Part shown: positions 46,068 to 56,684 of the stretch, one piece after another | How the letters are laid out: the number at the start of each line of letters is the position of its first letter | Numbering within the stretch: the stretch's first letter is position 1 | From: Arthrobacter sp. SLBN-122 | GTDB lineage: Bacteria; Actinomycetota; Actinomycetes; Actinomycetales; Micrococcaceae | DNA length: 64,000 nucleotides | Direction: 5' to 3' | Assembly: GCF_006715165.1 (NCBI RefSeq) | Contig: NZ_VFMS01000001.1 | Location: 3,720,001 to 3,784,000 of the forward strand | Program-made: the position numbers and the translations under genes | Notes under the pieces: generated by a model | What the model was told of the DNA's origin: nothing | Seen by the model: only the letters and a program-made list of their open reading frames with translations | Databases searched by the model: none

Positions 46068-46823
46068 CTAGCCGTCGAAGCCGTCGTCGTCCTGGGCGTG
46101 CCCGTGGCTGCCTGCGGCGGCGGGCTGGGCGCTCTCCGCAGCGTCACCGGTGTCGATGCTGCCGGGGGCGGACGAGAGCAGCTCCCGGAGTCCGTCCTCA
46201 GCGGCGATGGTGGTGACGAAGAAGAGCTCGTCGCCGCCGTCGATCACGTCGTCCCGGCTGGGCGTGATGGGTGCCTGGTCCCGCAGGATCGCCACCAGCG
46301 TGGCGTCCTCCGGCCAGTGGATGTCGCCCACGGTCATGCCGATGACGTGGGAATCGTGCGGAACCGTAAATTCCACCAGGGACGCCACACCCGTCTGCAG
46401 CGTCAGCAGGCGGACCAGGTCGCCGATCTCCACCGCCTCCTCCACCAGGGCGGTCATCAGCTGCGGGGTGTTCACGGCCACGTCGACGCCCCATGAATCG
46501 TTGAACATCCAGTCGTTCTTTGGGTTGTTCACCCGGCCAACGGTGCGGCCAACCCCAAACTCGGTCTTGGCCAGCAGGGACACCACCAGGTTCACCTTGT
46601 CGTCGCCGGTGGCGGAGACCACCACGTCGGCATCCTCCACCTTGGCACCCTGAAGCGTGGAGAGCTCGCAGGCGTCCCCCACCAGCCAGTGGGCGCCCCG
46701 CAGGCCGCTGCGTCCGATTACCTCGGGTTTGAGGTCGATCAGGAGGATCTCATGCTTGTGCGCCAGCAGCTCCCTGGCGATGGACGATCCGACGCTGCCC
46801 GCGCCGACAATAACAACTTTCAC
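46068..46823 (-). CDS. TrkA-family potassium-uptake regulator (CeoC-like)
   Basis: 251 residues. An RCK-N Rossmann domain (KVVIVGAGSVGSSIARELL, acidic ribose-binding Asp at IDL) and an RCK-C domain (about 140-215), plus an acidic, His-containing tail. Such proteins bind NAD(H) or ATP and gate potassium transporters. Its start overlaps the stop of the preceding trkA paralogue by four bases. The two are likely to form a hetero-oligomer serving the adjacent permease. Confidence 0.9.
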   Translation of the reverse strand: MKVVIVGAGSVGSSIARELLAHKHEILLIDLKPEVIGRSGLRGAHWLVGDACELSTLQGAKVEDADVVVSATGDDKVNLVVSLLAKTEFGVGRTVGRVNNPKNDWMFNDSWGVDVAVNTPQLMTALVEEAVEIGDLVRLLTLQTGVASLVEFTVPHDSHVIGMTVGDIHWPEDATLVAILRDQAPITPSRDDVIDGGDELFFVTTIAAEDGLRELLSSAPGSIDTGDAAESAQPAAAGSHGHAQDDDGFDG

Positions 46824-47494
46824 TGGTACTCCTTGGCAGGGGCTTTGGCGAGGATCTGTGCGATCTGGGCGCTGCGGTCCACCTGCAGCATGGCGTGCAC
46901 GGTGTCGCCGTCCTGGTAGGCGGTCCCGGCGTCGGGCAGCAGGCCCTCGCCGAAGCGGGTCAGGTACGCCACGCGGACATCGGCAGCCTTCTCAATACTG
47001 CTGACGCGGTGCCCGATCCAGCCGGCATCGAGTTCCAGTTCGGCCAGGACCAGGCGTCCGGAGGGTTCGCGGAAGTCGCCCGCGAGGTGCTGCTCGGGAA
47101 GGATGCGGCGCAGCACCTGGTCGGCACTCCACCGGACAGCGGCCACCGTGGGAATGCCCAGGCGCTGGTAGATCTCGGCCCGTCCGGGGTCGTAGATCCT
47201 GGCGACGACATGCGGCACGTGGAAGGTCTCACGGGCCACCCGGGTGGCCAGGATGTTGGAGTTGTCACCACTGGAGACTGCGGCGAAGGCGTAGGCCTCA
47301 CCCACCCCCGCCTGCTTGAGGGTGTCCCGGTCAAAGCCGACGCCGGTGACTTTCCGTCCGGTGAAGCCCTGGCGGAGCCGGCGGAAGGCGCGGTCGTCCT
47401 GGTCGATGATGGCCACGGAATGCCCGGCATCCTCCAGCGTGTGCGCCAGCGTTGCCCCCACCCGGCCACATCCCATGATCACGAAATGCGCCAC
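46820..47494 (-). CDS. TrkA-family potassium-uptake regulator (CeoB-like)
   Basis: 224 residues: RCK-N domain (HFVIMGCGRVGATLAHTLED, nucleotide-binding IIDQDDRAF) and RCK-C domain (about 135-215). Paralogue of the next gene and co-transcribed with it. The pair corresponds to mycobacterial CeoB and CeoC. Divergent from the KimA-like permease gene; together they form a potassium-homeostasis block. Confidence 0.9.
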   Translation of the reverse strand: MAHFVIMGCGRVGATLAHTLEDAGHSVAIIDQDDRAFRRLRQGFTGRKVTGVGFDRDTLKQAGVGEAYAFAAVSSGDNSNILATRVARETFHVPHVVARIYDPGRAEIYQRLGIPTVAAVRWSADQVLRRILPEQHLAGDFREPSGRLVLAELELDAGWIGHRVSSIEKAADVRVAYLTRFGEGLLPDAGTAYQDGDTVHAMLQVDRSAQIAQILAKAPAKEYQ

Positions 47495-47600
47495 CGTATC
47501 TCCTCCATATGTAAGTCAGGATCGTGCAGCTAGAACTCTACCGGCATGGCCCTTGTGAGGCCTGGCCCGGAGCCGTCATGACATCGTCCGCGATTCAGAC

Positions 47601-47606
47601 TAGCTT
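47601..47606 (+). promoter_or_regulatory. Leaderless promoter -10 of the KimA-like permease gene
   Basis: TAGCTT six bases before the GTG start; no ribosome site. Confidence 0.5.
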
Positions 47607-47612
47607 TGTGGG

Positions 47613-49589
47613 GTGTTGACAATACTGAACGCCGTCAAACGGGTGCTGGTGGGACGGCCGTTCCGGAACGACCGGCTGGCGCATACCCTGCTTCCCAAGA
47701 AGATCGCACTGCCGATCTTCGCCTCCGACGCCCTTTCCTCCGTAGCCTACGCGCCGGACGAGATCCTCCTGACCCTTGCCCTGGCAGGCGTCAGCGCCGT
47801 GGCCATCTCGCCGCTGGTGGGGCTGGCCGTGATGGTGGTGCTGCTGACCGTCGTCGCGTCCTACCGGCAAAACGTCCACGCTTACCCATCAGGCGGCGGC
47901 GACTACGAGATCGCGAACGTGAACCTCGGCAAGTACGCCGGCCTGACGGTGGCCTCGGCCCTCCTGGTGGACTACGTCCTGACCGTGGCCGTGTCCATGT
48001 CCTCGGCAGCCGCGTACCTCACCACTGCCGTACCATCCCTGCACGGTGAGCAGGCCGTCATCGCCACTATCGGCGTCGTCATCCTTGCCCTGGTCAACCT
48101 GCGCGGCATCAAGGAAGCGGGCAGTGTCTTCGCTGTCCCCACCTACATCTTCATGGCATCCATCCTGGGCATGACCGCAGTAGGCGTGTTCCAGGCCGCA
48201 ACGGGGCAGTTGGGGGAGGCGCCGTCCGCGGCCTTCACCATCGTCCCGGCCGAGGGCTTCGACCAGGGCCTGGTGGGCCTGGCCGGTGCCTTCCTGCTGC
48301 TCCGGGCCTTCTCCTCCGGAGCCGCGGCGCTTACGGGCGTGGAAGCAATCAGCAACGGTGTGCCGAACTTCCAGCACCCGAAGAGCAAAAATGCGGCCAC
48401 CACCCTGCTGCTGCTGGGCATGATCGGCGCGGCCATGCTGGCCGGCATCATCTACCTGGCCAACGCCACCAAAGTCCACATCGTGCTGGACCCTGCCACG
48501 GAATTCCTGCTGAACGGGAACCCGCTGCCGGAGGGATACGTCCAGAACCCCGCCATCAGCCAGATCGCCCAGACCATCTTCGGCGCGGGCAGCATCCCCT
48601 TCTACATCGTGGTGGCCGCCACCGGCGTCATCCTGGTGTTCGCGTCCAACACCGCCTTCAACGGGTTCCCGGTCCTGGGGTCCATCCTGGCGCAGGACGG
48701 CTACCTGCCCCGCCAGCTCCGGACCCGCGGCGACAGGCTTGCGTTCAGCAACGGCGTCCTGGCCCTCGCGGCTGGCGCCCTGGTGCTCATCATCTCCTTC
48801 GACGCGGACGTCACCAAGCTCATCCAGCTCTACATTGTGGGAGTCTTCATCTCCTTCACCCTCAGCCAGCTCGGCATGATCCGGCACTGGGGGCGCGAGC
48901 TGAAGCTCGCCAAGGACAAGGCCGTCCGGCGCCGGATGATGAAGTCCCGCACCATTAACAGCATCGGCTTCGGCATGACCGCGCTGGTGCTGGTCATCGT
49001 CCTGATCACCAAGTTCGAGCAGGGCGCCTGGATTGCCCTGCTGGCCATGTTCATCCTGTTCCTGATCATGTGGAGCATCCGGGCGCACTACGACAACGTG
49101 GCCAAGGAACTTGCGGTGGACGAGGACTCCTCGCCCCGGGCCTTGCCCACCCGGGTGCACGCCGTCCTGCTGGTGTCGCACGTCCGCAAGCCCGTCCTGC
49201 GCGCCCTGGCCTACGCCCGTGCGTCCAGGCCATCCCGGCTGGACGCCATCACGGTGGACATCGACCAGGAGGAAACGGCGCACACCATCGCCGACTGGGA
49301 AAAGCTTGAAATCCCCGTCCCGCTGACCGTCCTCGCCAGCCCCTACCGTGAGACCGTCACGCCCATCATGGACTACATCAAGCAGATGCGCCTGGACTCC
49401 CCGCGGGACCTCATCGTGGTCTACATTCCGGAATACGTGGTGGGCAAGTGGTGGGAGCAGCTGGTGCACAACCAGACCGCACTGCGCATCAAGACACGCC
49501 TGCACTTTGAACCGGGGGTCATGGTGGCCAGCGTTCCCTGGCAGCTCAAATCATCCGAAGAAGCCAAGAACCTCCAGGACGTGCAGTGA
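47613..49589 (+). CDS. APC-superfamily permease, KimA-like potassium importer
   Basis: 658 residues with about twelve membrane helices and a cytoplasmic C-terminal domain (about 490-650). The N-terminus KRVLVGRPFRND... PIFASDALSSVAYAPDEILL closely follows the pattern of Bacillus KimA, a high-affinity potassium importer gated by c-di-AMP through its C-terminal domain. Potassium transport is inferred from this similarity and from the divergent TrkA pair; an amino-acid substrate cannot be excluded. GTG start with TAGCTT six bases upstream and no ribosome site, so it is probably leaderless. The final codon overlaps the methyltransferase start. Confidence 0.86.
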   Translation: MLTILNAVKRVLVGRPFRNDRLAHTLLPKKIALPIFASDALSSVAYAPDEILLTLALAGVSAVAISPLVGLAVMVVLLTVVASYRQNVHAYPSGGGDYEIANVNLGKYAGLTVASALLVDYVLTVAVSMSSAAAYLTTAVPSLHGEQAVIATIGVVILALVNLRGIKEAGSVFAVPTYIFMASILGMTAVGVFQAATGQLGEAPSAAFTIVPAEGFDQGLVGLAGAFLLLRAFSSGAAALTGVEAISNGVPNFQHPKSKNAATTLLLLGMIGAAMLAGIIYLANATKVHIVLDPATEFLLNGNPLPEGYVQNPAISQIAQTIFGAGSIPFYIVVAATGVILVFASNTAFNGFPVLGSILAQDGYLPRQLRTRGDRLAFSNGVLALAAGALVLIISFDADVTKLIQLYIVGVFISFTLSQLGMIRHWGRELKLAKDKAVRRRMMKSRTINSIGFGMTALVLVIVLITKFEQGAWIALLAMFILFLIMWSIRAHYDNVAKELAVDEDSSPRALPTRVHAVLLVSHVRKPVLRALAYARASRPSRLDAITVDIDQEETAHTIADWEKLEIPVPLTVLASPYRETVTPIMDYIKQMRLDSPRDLIVVYIPEYVVGKWWEQLVHNQTALRIKTRLHFEPGVMVASVPWQLKSSEEAKNLQDVQ

Positions 49590-50974
49590 CCACAGGAACT
49601 TCCTCAACCGCCCCGCAGGCACGCGAGGCCGCCGGCCATACAGGCGAAGAGGTGGTCCTCGACGTCGGGCCCGTGGCGCATGGCGGGCACTGTGTGGCCC
49701 GCCACGGGGGCAGGGTTATCTTTGTCCGGCACGCCATACCGGGGGAGAAAGTCCGGGTCCGGCTCACCGACGCAGGAGACGATGCGAAGTTCTGGCGGGC
49801 GGATGTCATCGAGGTGCTTGAGGTTTCCACGGACCGGGTGGAGCACTTTTGGCGCCCGGCGGATTCCCTGCGAGCATGGGGCCACGGGCACCCGCCGGTG
49901 GGAGGTGCCGAGTTCGGGCACATGACGCTGGCACGGCAGCGCAGCCTGAAGGCGGACGTCCTGGCAGAACAGCTCACGCGCCTGGCCGGCTTTGAGCATA
50001 TGCCGCCCGTTTGGACCGGCGGCGTGGAAGCCGTGGGGGAGAACCACGACGGCGGCAGCGGGCTTGGGTGGCGCACACGGGCCAGCTTTTCGGTCACCCC
50101 CGGGGGCAGGCTGGGCATGCATGCGCACCGCTCCAACGACATCATCCCGGTTCGGGAGATGCCCCTGGCCAGCGACGCCATCAACGGGCTGCGCTTGTGG
50201 GACCTGGACCTCCAGGGCATCGAGCGGGTCGAGGTGGCGGCCCCGGCCAACGGGTCGCGGCCCCTGGTGCTCCTGGCCCCGGCGCCCGGAACCAAGGAGA
50301 AACGGCTGCGGGCAATCGCTGCGGGAGTGCCGGAGGAAGCCTCGGTGGCGGTCTTTGATCCGCTGACGGGCAGTGTGACGCAGTTGCGGGGGCGGACCTG
50401 GGTACAGGAATCCGCCATGGGCCACAATTACCGGGTCACTGGGGAGGGCTTTTGGCAGATCCACCGCGACGCGCCCGGGACGCTTGTGGGGGCTGTCACA
50501 GAATTCCTGAGGGAGGGCGACTTCCTCCACGCCGGGGCCGTGGTTGCCGACCTCTACGCGGGCGCCGGCCTCTTCACCGCAGTCCTGGCCGACGCCGTGG
50601 GGGAGACGGGGTCCGTACTGTCGGTCGAGGGGGCGCCGGGAACCAGCCGCGACGCCCGGAAGAACCTGCATTCAGCACCGCAGGTGGAGGTGGTCCAGGG
50701 CCGCGTGGAACGGGTCCTGCGCCAGAAGCCGCGGAATTTCGACGCCCTGCTCCTTGACCCGCCCCGGGCCGGAGCCGGGAAAGCCGTCGTCGGCCAGCTC
50801 GTCGCGTCGCAGCCCCGGGCCATTGCCTACGTGTCCTGCGACCCGGCGTCGTTTGCCCGTGACCTGGGTTACTTCCGCCGCTCAGGGTGGGACCTGGCCG
50901 GACTCCGGGCCTTCGACCTGTACCCCCACACCCACCACCTCGAGACAGTGGCACTGCTGGCTCCGGCTCCATGA
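49586..50974 (+). CDS. TRAM-domain class I RNA (uracil-5-)-methyltransferase
   Basis: 462 residues of the TrmA/RlmD family. N-terminal TRAM domain (about 20-80), central insertion, then a SAM-binding fold: DLYAGAGLFT, LLLDPPRAGAG, catalytic cysteine in AYVSCDPASFARDL, and the HHLETVALL end. The four cysteines of the Fe-S cluster found in RlmD are absent. The RNA target (23S rRNA or tRNA) cannot be decided. GTG start overlapping the permease stop. This permease-TRAM pairing is usual in actinobacteria. Confidence 0.9.
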   Translation: MTTGTSSTAPQAREAAGHTGEEVVLDVGPVAHGGHCVARHGGRVIFVRHAIPGEKVRVRLTDAGDDAKFWRADVIEVLEVSTDRVEHFWRPADSLRAWGHGHPPVGGAEFGHMTLARQRSLKADVLAEQLTRLAGFEHMPPVWTGGVEAVGENHDGGSGLGWRTRASFSVTPGGRLGMHAHRSNDIIPVREMPLASDAINGLRLWDLDLQGIERVEVAAPANGSRPLVLLAPAPGTKEKRLRAIAAGVPEEASVAVFDPLTGSVTQLRGRTWVQESAMGHNYRVTGEGFWQIHRDAPGTLVGAVTEFLREGDFLHAGAVVADLYAGAGLFTAVLADAVGETGSVLSVEGAPGTSRDARKNLHSAPQVEVVQGRVERVLRQKPRNFDALLLDPPRAGAGKAVVGQLVASQPRAIAYVSCDPASFARDLGYFRRSGWDLAGLRAFDLYPHTHHLETVALLAPAP

Positions 50975-50989
50975 TGCCGCCGGGGTTTT

Positions 50990-51013
50990 GGACTACGATG
51001 GCCGTAGTAGTCC
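50990..51013 (+). terminator. Weak hairpin after the methyltransferase gene
   Basis: A perfect 7-bp stem (50990-50996 with 51007-51013) with a 10-nt loop, 16 bases past the stop. No T-run. Confidence 0.3.
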
Positions 51014-51065
51014 CACGTCGCGCCCGTAATCTCGGCCGGCCGTGTGCAATTTTCGGGCCCTGTAA

Positions 51066-51087
51066 CTACTTAGGGCGTCCTAACTAG
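51066..51087. promoter_or_regulatory. Inverted repeat in the acnA upstream region
   Basis: CTACTTAGG-GCGT-CCTAACTAG, nine-base arms with one mismatch, 53 bases upstream of acnA. Possible operator or promoter element. Candidate -10-like TAACTA sequences overlap it on both sides. Confidence 0.4.
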
Positions 51088-51139
51088 CAGGCGGTCAACC
51101 GCGCGACAAAGATGAAACTGTTGCGAGAGGAGTCCTGCG

Positions 51140-53965
51140 ATGAGCACTGTGGACAGCTTCGGTTCAAAAGGCAAACTTAATGTAGCCGGAACCGAATACG
51201 AAATTTTCCGGTTGAACTCCGTTGAAGGTGCAGAAGCCCTTCCGTTCAGCCTCAAGGTATTGCTTGAAAACCTGTTGAGGACAGAGGACGGCGCGAACAT
51301 CACCGCCGATCACGTCCGCGCTTTGGCAGGCTGGGATCCGAATGCGGAGCCCGATACAGAAATCCAGTTCACGCCGGCACGCGTGATCATGCAGGACTTC
51401 ACCGGCGTTCCCTGCGTGGTTGACCTTGCCACCATGCGTGAAGCGGTCAAGGACCTGGGCGGGGACCCCAAGCGGGTCAACCCGCTGGCACCGGCCGAAA
51501 TGGTCATCGACCACTCGGTGCAGATCGATGCCTTCGGCAACTCCGGCGCACTGGAGCGCAACATGGAGATCGAATACCAGCGCAACGGTGAGCGCTACCA
51601 GTTCCTGCGCTGGGGCCAGACGGCATTCGACGACTTCAAGGTTGTTCCCCCGGGAACCGGCATCGTGCACCAGGTCAACATTGAGTACCTGGCCCGCACC
51701 GTGATGACGCGCGAAGTGGATGGTGCGCTCCGCGCCTACCCCGACACCTGCGTCGGCACCGACTCGCACACCACCATGGTCAACGGCCTGGGCGTGCTGG
51801 GCTGGGGCGTGGGCGGCATTGAAGCCGAGGCAGCAATGCTCGGCCAGCCCGTCTCCATGCTGATTCCGCGCGTCGTGGGCTTCAAGCTCAGCGGCAGCAT
51901 CCCCGCCGGTGCCACCGCAACCGACGTGGTGCTGACCATCACCGAAATGCTGCGCAAGCACGGCGTCGTGGGCAAGTTCGTCGAATTCTACGGCGAAGGT
52001 GTCGCAGCGGTGCCGCTGGCCAACCGCGCCACGATCGGCAACATGAGCCCCGAGTTCGGTTCCACCGCCGCCATGTTCCCCATCGACGACGTCACCCTTG
52101 ACTACCTGCGCCTCACCGGCCGGTCCGAGCAGAACGTCGCCCTCGTGGAGGCCTACGCCAAGGAACAGGGCCTGTGGCACGATGCGTCCCGCGACATCAA
52201 ATTCTCCGAGTACCTGGAACTGGACCTGTCCACGGTTGTTCCGTCCATCGCCGGCCCCAAGCGCCCGCAGGACCGCATCGAGCTGACCGAGGCCAAGGAC
52301 GAGTTCCGCCACGACCTGCTCAACTACGTCTCGCACGACGCCAACGCAGGCACCCTGGACGAGTCCCTCGAAGAGACCTTCCCGGCGTCGGACGCCCCGT
52401 CCTTCACCAGCGGCGCAACCCACGTCTCGGACACCGACCGCGAACCGCCGAAGTACTCGGCGGCGCACGGGGGAGCGGGCCGCATCACCAGCCCGGTTCC
52501 CGTGAAGATGGCTGACGGGCGCGAATTCGAACTGGACCACGGCGCGGTCACCATTGCGTCCATCACGTCCTGCACCAACACCTCCAACCCCTCGGTCATG
52601 CTTGCCGCCGCCGTCCTGGCGCGCAACGCCGTCGAAAAGGGCCTCACCTCCAAGCCGTGGGTCAAGACCTCCGTCGCCCCAGGCTCGAAGGTTGTTACCG
52701 ACTACTACGAGAAGTCCGGCCTGACCCCCTACCTGGAGAAGCTCGGCTTCTACATCGTGGGCTACGGCTGCGCCACCTGCATCGGCAACTCCGGTCCGCT
52801 GGAAGCCGAGATCTCCGAGGCCGTCCAGGCCAACGATCTCGCGGTCGCCGCCGTCCTGTCCGGCAACCGCAACTTCGAAGGCCGGATCAACCCGGACGTC
52901 AAGATGAACTACCTGGCGTCCCCGCCGCTGGTCATCGCCTACGCCCTGGCCGGTTCCATGGACTTCGACTTCGAAACCGACGCCCTCGGCAAGGATGAGG
53001 CCGGCAACGACGTCTTCCTGAAGGACATCTGGCCCAACCCGGTTGAGGTCCAGCAGGTCATCGATTCCTCGATCGACAAGGACATGTTCGCCAAGGGCTA
53101 CGAGGGCGTCTTCGACGGCGACGACCGCTGGAAGGCCCTGGACACCCCGGCCGGCGACACCTTCGCCTGGGATCCCAACTCCACGTACGTCCGGAAGCCC
53201 CCGTACTTCGAGGGCATGCAGGCCACCCCGGAGCCGGTCAACGACATCACCGGAGCCCGCGTGCTGCTGAAGCTCGGCGACTCCGTCACCACCGACCACA
53301 TCTCCCCGGCAGGTTCGTTCAAGTCCGACACCCCCGCCGGCCAGTACCTGCTGGCCAACGGCGTGGAGCGGAAGGACTTCAACTCCTACGGCTCACGGCG
53401 TGGCAACCACGAAGTGATGATCCGCGGTACGTTCGCGAACATCCGCATCAAGAACCAGCTACTGGACGGGGTTGAGGGTGGCTTCACCCGCGACTTCACC
53501 CAGGCTGAAGGCCCGCAGGCCTACGTCTACGACGCCGCGCAGAACTACCAGGCAGCCGGCACCCCGCTGGTAGTCCTGGCCGGCAAGGAGTACGGTTCCG
53601 GTTCGTCCCGTGACTGGGCCGCCAAGGGGACCGCCCTGCTGGGCGTCAAGGCGGTCATCGCCGAGAGCTACGAGCGCATCCACCGCTCCAACCTGATCGG
53701 CATGGGCGTCCTGCCGCTGCAGTTCCCGGCCGGCGAGAATGCTGCCAGCCTGGGCCTGACCGGCACGGAAACCTTCTCGGTAGAGGGCGTCACCGCCCTG
53801 AACGAGGGCACCACGCCCAAGACCCTGAAGGTCACCGCTACCGCCGAGGACGGCTCCTCGAAGTCGTTCGACGCCGTCCTGCGCATCGATACCCCGGGTG
53901 AAGCGGACTACTACCGCAACGGCGGCATCCTGCAGTACGTGCTGCGCCAGATCTCCGCGAACTAG
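51140..53965 (+). CDS. acnA: Aconitate hydratase
   Basis: 941-residue TCA-cycle enzyme interconverting citrate and isocitrate. [4Fe-4S] ligands C478 (TSCTNTSNP), C544 and C547 ([12 protein letters not shown]). Active-site [10 protein letters not shown] in the swivelling domain. An extra hydrophilic stretch (about 395-450, rich in Ser, Asp and Glu) lies between domains, as in other actinobacterial AcnA. ATG start with GAGAGGAG. Monocistronic by the hairpin that follows. No AcnR-type TetR gene is adjacent in this window. Confidence 0.96.
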   Translation: MSTVDSFGSKGKLNVAGTEYEIFRLNSVEGAEALPFSLKVLLENLLRTEDGANITADHVRALAGWDPNAEPDTEIQFTPARVIMQDFTGVPCVVDLATMREAVKDLGGDPKRVNPLAPAEMVIDHSVQIDAFGNSGALERNMEIEYQRNGERYQFLRWGQTAFDDFKVVPPGTGIVHQVNIEYLARTVMTREVDGALRAYPDTCVGTDSHTTMVNGLGVLGWGVGGIEAEAAMLGQPVSMLIPRVVGFKLSGSIPAGATATDVVLTITEMLRKHGVVGKFVEFYGEGVAAVPLANRATIGNMSPEFGSTAAMFPIDDVTLDYLRLTGRSEQNVALVEAYAKEQGLWHDASRDIKFSEYLELDLSTVVPSIAGPKRPQDRIELTEAKDEFRHDLLNYVSHDANAGTLDESLEETFPASDAPSFTSGATHVSDTDREPPKYSAAHGGAGRITSPVPVKMADGREFELDHGAVTIASITSCTNTSNPSVMLAAAVLARNAVEKGLTSKPWVKTSVAPGSKVVTDYYEKSGLTPYLEKLGFYIVGYGCATCIGNSGPLEAEISEAVQANDLAVAAVLSGNRNFEGRINPDVKMNYLASPPLVIAYALAGSMDFDFETDALGKDEAGNDVFLKDIWPNPVEVQQVIDSSIDKDMFAKGYEGVFDGDDRWKALDTPAGDTFAWDPNSTYVRKPPYFEGMQATPEPVNDITGARVLLKLGDSVTTDHISPAGSFKSDTPAGQYLLANGVERKDFNSYGSRRGNHEVMIRGTFANIRIKNQLLDGVEGGFTRDFTQAEGPQAYVYDAAQNYQAAGTPLVVLAGKEYGSGSSRDWAAKGTALLGVKAVIAESYERIHRSNLIGMGVLPLQFPAGENAASLGLTGTETFSVEGVTALNEGTTPKTLKVTATAEDGSSKSFDAVLRIDTPGEADYYRNGGILQYVLRQISAN

Positions 53966-53997
53966 CGGGTTTCTGCCCAGCAGGCAACATCCTCCCG

Positions 53998-54030
53998 AAG
54001 CCCCGGCCGGTCACCGACCAGCCGGGGCTT
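53998..54030 (+). terminator. acnA terminator
   Basis: A perfect 10-bp outer stem (53998-54007 with 54021-54030) with inner pairing, followed by CGGCTTTG. Confidence 0.7.
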
Positions 54031-54096
54031 CGGCTTTGCAGCCAAAACCAAGGCGTTAGAGTTAAACGGCACGTCTACCACCCGAAGGAGGGGTCA

Positions 54097-56070
54097 TTGG
54101 GAATCTTGGACACCATCCGGAATCCGCAGGACCTGAACGAGTTGACCGAGGAACAGCTGGCACAGCTGGCCTCGGAGATCAGGGACTTCCTGATCACGAA
54201 CGTTTCCCAGACGGGCGGCCACCTCGGACCTAACCTCGGCGTCGTGGAACTGACGCTGGCCGTGCACCGCATTTTCGAGTCTCCCCGCGATAGCATCGTC
54301 TTCGACACGGGCCACCAGTCCTACGTCCATAAGCTGCTGACCGGGCGCCAGGACTTCAGCACCCTCCGCCAGGAAGGCGGGCTCTCCGGCTATCCAGCCA
54401 GGGCCGAGTCAGAGCACGACATCGTCGAAAGCTCCCACGCCTCCTCCTCCCTTTCCTGGGCGGACGGCATCTCCCGGGCCCGCCAGCTCACCGGGGAAGG
54501 CGACCGCCACGTCGTCGCCGTCGTGGGCGATGGCGCCCTCACCGGCGGAATGGCGTGGGAAGCCATCAACAACATCGCCGCGGACAAGAAGCGCCGCGTG
54601 GTCATCGTGGTCAACGACAATGGACGCTCCTATGCACCCACCGTGGGCGGATTCGCCGACTACCTTGCCTCCCTGCGCCCCACCATCGACTCCTTCCGCG
54701 CCGCGCCCGCCTATGAGGGGGCGCTGGACTGGTGGAAGAAGAAGCTCCAGAACGGTGGCCCCGTGGGCCAGTTCACCTACAAGAGCCTGCATGCCATGAA
54801 GAAGGGCATCAAGGACTGGTGGGCGCCGCAGGGCATGTTCGAGGACCTCGGCATGAAGTACATCGGCCCCGTGGACGGCCACAACCTCCAGGCCATGGAA
54901 CACGCGCTCTCCACTGCCAGGAACTACGGCGGCCCGGTCATCGTGCACGCCATGACCGAGAAGGGGCATGGCTACGCCCCCGCCCGCGCCCATGAAGCGG
55001 ACCAGTTCCACGCCGTCGGCATCATCGATCCGGAAACCGGCGAACCAACCGGCAGCGGCGGGGCACAGTCCTGGACCTCGGTGTTCGCCGACGAAATCGC
55101 AGCCATCTCGGATGAGCGCGACGACATCGTGGGCATCACCGGAGCCATGCTGATTCCGGTGGGCCTGCACAAGTTTGCGGCCAAGCACCCTGAGCGTGTC
55201 ATCGACGTCGGCATCGCCGAGCAGCATGCGCTCACCGCTGCCGCCGGCATGGCCTTCGGGGGGCTTCATCCGGTGGTGGCCGTCTACGCCACCTTCCTGA
55301 ACCGCGCCTTCGACCAGCTGCTGATGGACGTCGCCCTCCACAAGGCCGGCGTCACCATCGTCCTGGACCGTGCGGGCGTTACCGGCCCGGACGGCGCCAG
55401 CCACCACGGCATGTGGGACATGGCCATGGTTCAGATTGTTCCCGGCCTGCACCTGGCCGCACCACGCGACGCCACCAGGCTCCGCGAGGAACTGCGCGAG
55501 GCCGTGGCCATCAGCGACGCCCCCAGCGTGGTCCGCTTCTCCAAGGGCTCCGTGGGTCCGGCAGTCGAGGCACTGGAACGGTTGAGCGACGGCGTGGACG
55601 TCCTGGCCCGCCGCCCCTCCGGTTCCACCGAGAACGACGTGCTGATCGTCAGCGTCGGAGCCATGTCCGAACTGGCCCTTGACGTCTCGAACCGGCTCGG
55701 TGCGCAGGGCATCAGCACCACTGTGGTGGACCCCCGCTGGGTCCTCCCGGTCCGCCGCTCCATCATTGCGCTGGCCTCCCACCACCGGCTGGTGATCTGC
55801 ATCGAGGACGGTGTGCGTGCCGGCGGCGTCGGGTCACGCATCCGGCAGGAAATGCGCGCCGCAGGGGTGGACACCGCCCTGAACGAGGTGGGCCTGCCCG
55901 TGGAGTTCCTGGATCACGGCACCCGCAACCAGGTGCTGGAGCGCGTGGGGCTGACCGCCCAGCAGATCACGCACGACGTCGTGGCGCAGGTTTTGGGAAC
56001 CAAGGTTCCGTTCGCACGGCCCTTGCCCGGGCAGCAGCACCCCACCACCGGCAGCCTTCCGATCCTGTGA
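54097..56070 (+). CDS. dxs: 1-deoxy-D-xylulose-5-phosphate synthase
   Basis: 657-residue thiamine-diphosphate enzyme that condenses pyruvate and glyceraldehyde 3-phosphate, the first step of the MEP isoprenoid pathway. ThDP motif GDGALTGG from 144 through [13 protein letters not shown] near the N-terminus, the cofactor-activating Glu375 in IAEQHAL, and a C-terminal transketolase domain. TTG start supported by AAGGAGG eight bases upstream. Its stop overlaps the DUF402 gene, starting a possible five-gene run. Confidence 0.96.
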   Translation: MGILDTIRNPQDLNELTEEQLAQLASEIRDFLITNVSQTGGHLGPNLGVVELTLAVHRIFESPRDSIVFDTGHQSYVHKLLTGRQDFSTLRQEGGLSGYPARAESEHDIVESSHASSSLSWADGISRARQLTGEGDRHVVAVVGDGALTGGMAWEAINNIAADKKRRVVIVVNDNGRSYAPTVGGFADYLASLRPTIDSFRAAPAYEGALDWWKKKLQNGGPVGQFTYKSLHAMKKGIKDWWAPQGMFEDLGMKYIGPVDGHNLQAMEHALSTARNYGGPVIVHAMTEKGHGYAPARAHEADQFHAVGIIDPETGEPTGSGGAQSWTSVFADEIAAISDERDDIVGITGAMLIPVGLHKFAAKHPERVIDVGIAEQHALTAAAGMAFGGLHPVVAVYATFLNRAFDQLLMDVALHKAGVTIVLDRAGVTGPDGASHHGMWDMAMVQIVPGLHLAAPRDATRLREELREAVAISDAPSVVRFSKGSVGPAVEALERLSDGVDVLARRPSGSTENDVLIVSVGAMSELALDVSNRLGAQGISTTVVDPRWVLPVRRSIIALASHHRLVICIEDGVRAGGVGSRIRQEMRAAGVDTALNEVGLPVEFLDHGTRNQVLERVGLTAQQITHDVVAQVLGTKVPFARPLPGQQHPTTGSLPIL

Positions 56071-56684
56071 AGGACGAGGATGAACTGAAGTACCCCGGCC
56101 CCGCGGGGGAGTCCGGACCGGTCCTGCACACCACCACCACGCGCGTTCCCAACGGACTGCAGCCGGGCCAGCTGGTGGTTTCCCGGAACCGGAAGTGGAA
56201 CGGCAAGGCCCACTGGGTGGTGCCGGGCCGGTACCTTGGCGAAGACCGGCATGGCTGGTGGATCTTCCAGGGCACCAACGAGTTCTGTTCCCGCCCCGGC
56301 GCCGCGTTCTACACGCGTTCGGACGCCGTCCTGCTGGTGCCGCGCCAGGGTGACTGGGTGGCCACTTTTTACGACTCGGCCCACCCCGCGGGCGTACGGG
56401 TCTACATCGACCTGGCGGTCGGCCACGAATGGACACAGATCCGGCCGGCTGTCACCGAGTTCCACGTCATCGACATGGACCTGGACGTCATCCGGACCGC
56501 TGACCGCGGCGTCTTCATCGACGACCAGGACGAATTCGCGGAACACAGCGTCTCCATGCGCTATCCGCAGCAATTGATCGAAGATATCCAGTCCTCGGCG
56601 GACTCTCTGTACCAGGCCGTGAAGGCACAGCAAGCTCCGTTCGACGGCACCGACGTCGAATGGTTTAGAAAAGGACGCACATGA
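56067..56684 (+). CDS. DUF402 family protein
   Basis: 205 residues. The DUF402 core runs from [19 protein letters not shown] to [23 protein letters not shown], with the acidic metal-binding residues of the fold (YIDLAV, DMDLDV). Relatives include nucleoside phosphatases and FomD. No specific substrate is claimed. GTG start overlapping the dxs stop; its own stop overlaps the next ATG. Confidence 0.83.
   Translation: MKDEDELKYPGPAGESGPVLHTTTTRVPNGLQPGQLVVSRNRKWNGKAHWVVPGRYLGEDRHGWWIFQGTNEFCSRPGAAFYTRSDAVLLVPRQGDWVATFYDSAHPAGVRVYIDLAVGHEWTQIRPAVTEFHVIDMDLDVIRTADRGVFIDDQDEFAEHSVSMRYPQQLIEDIQSSADSLYQAVKAQQAPFDGTDVEWFRKGRT

Noticed and set aside
51164..53299. 711-codon minus-strand frame opposite acnA
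   Set aside because: Antisense to a conserved aconitase; no homology or ribosome site.
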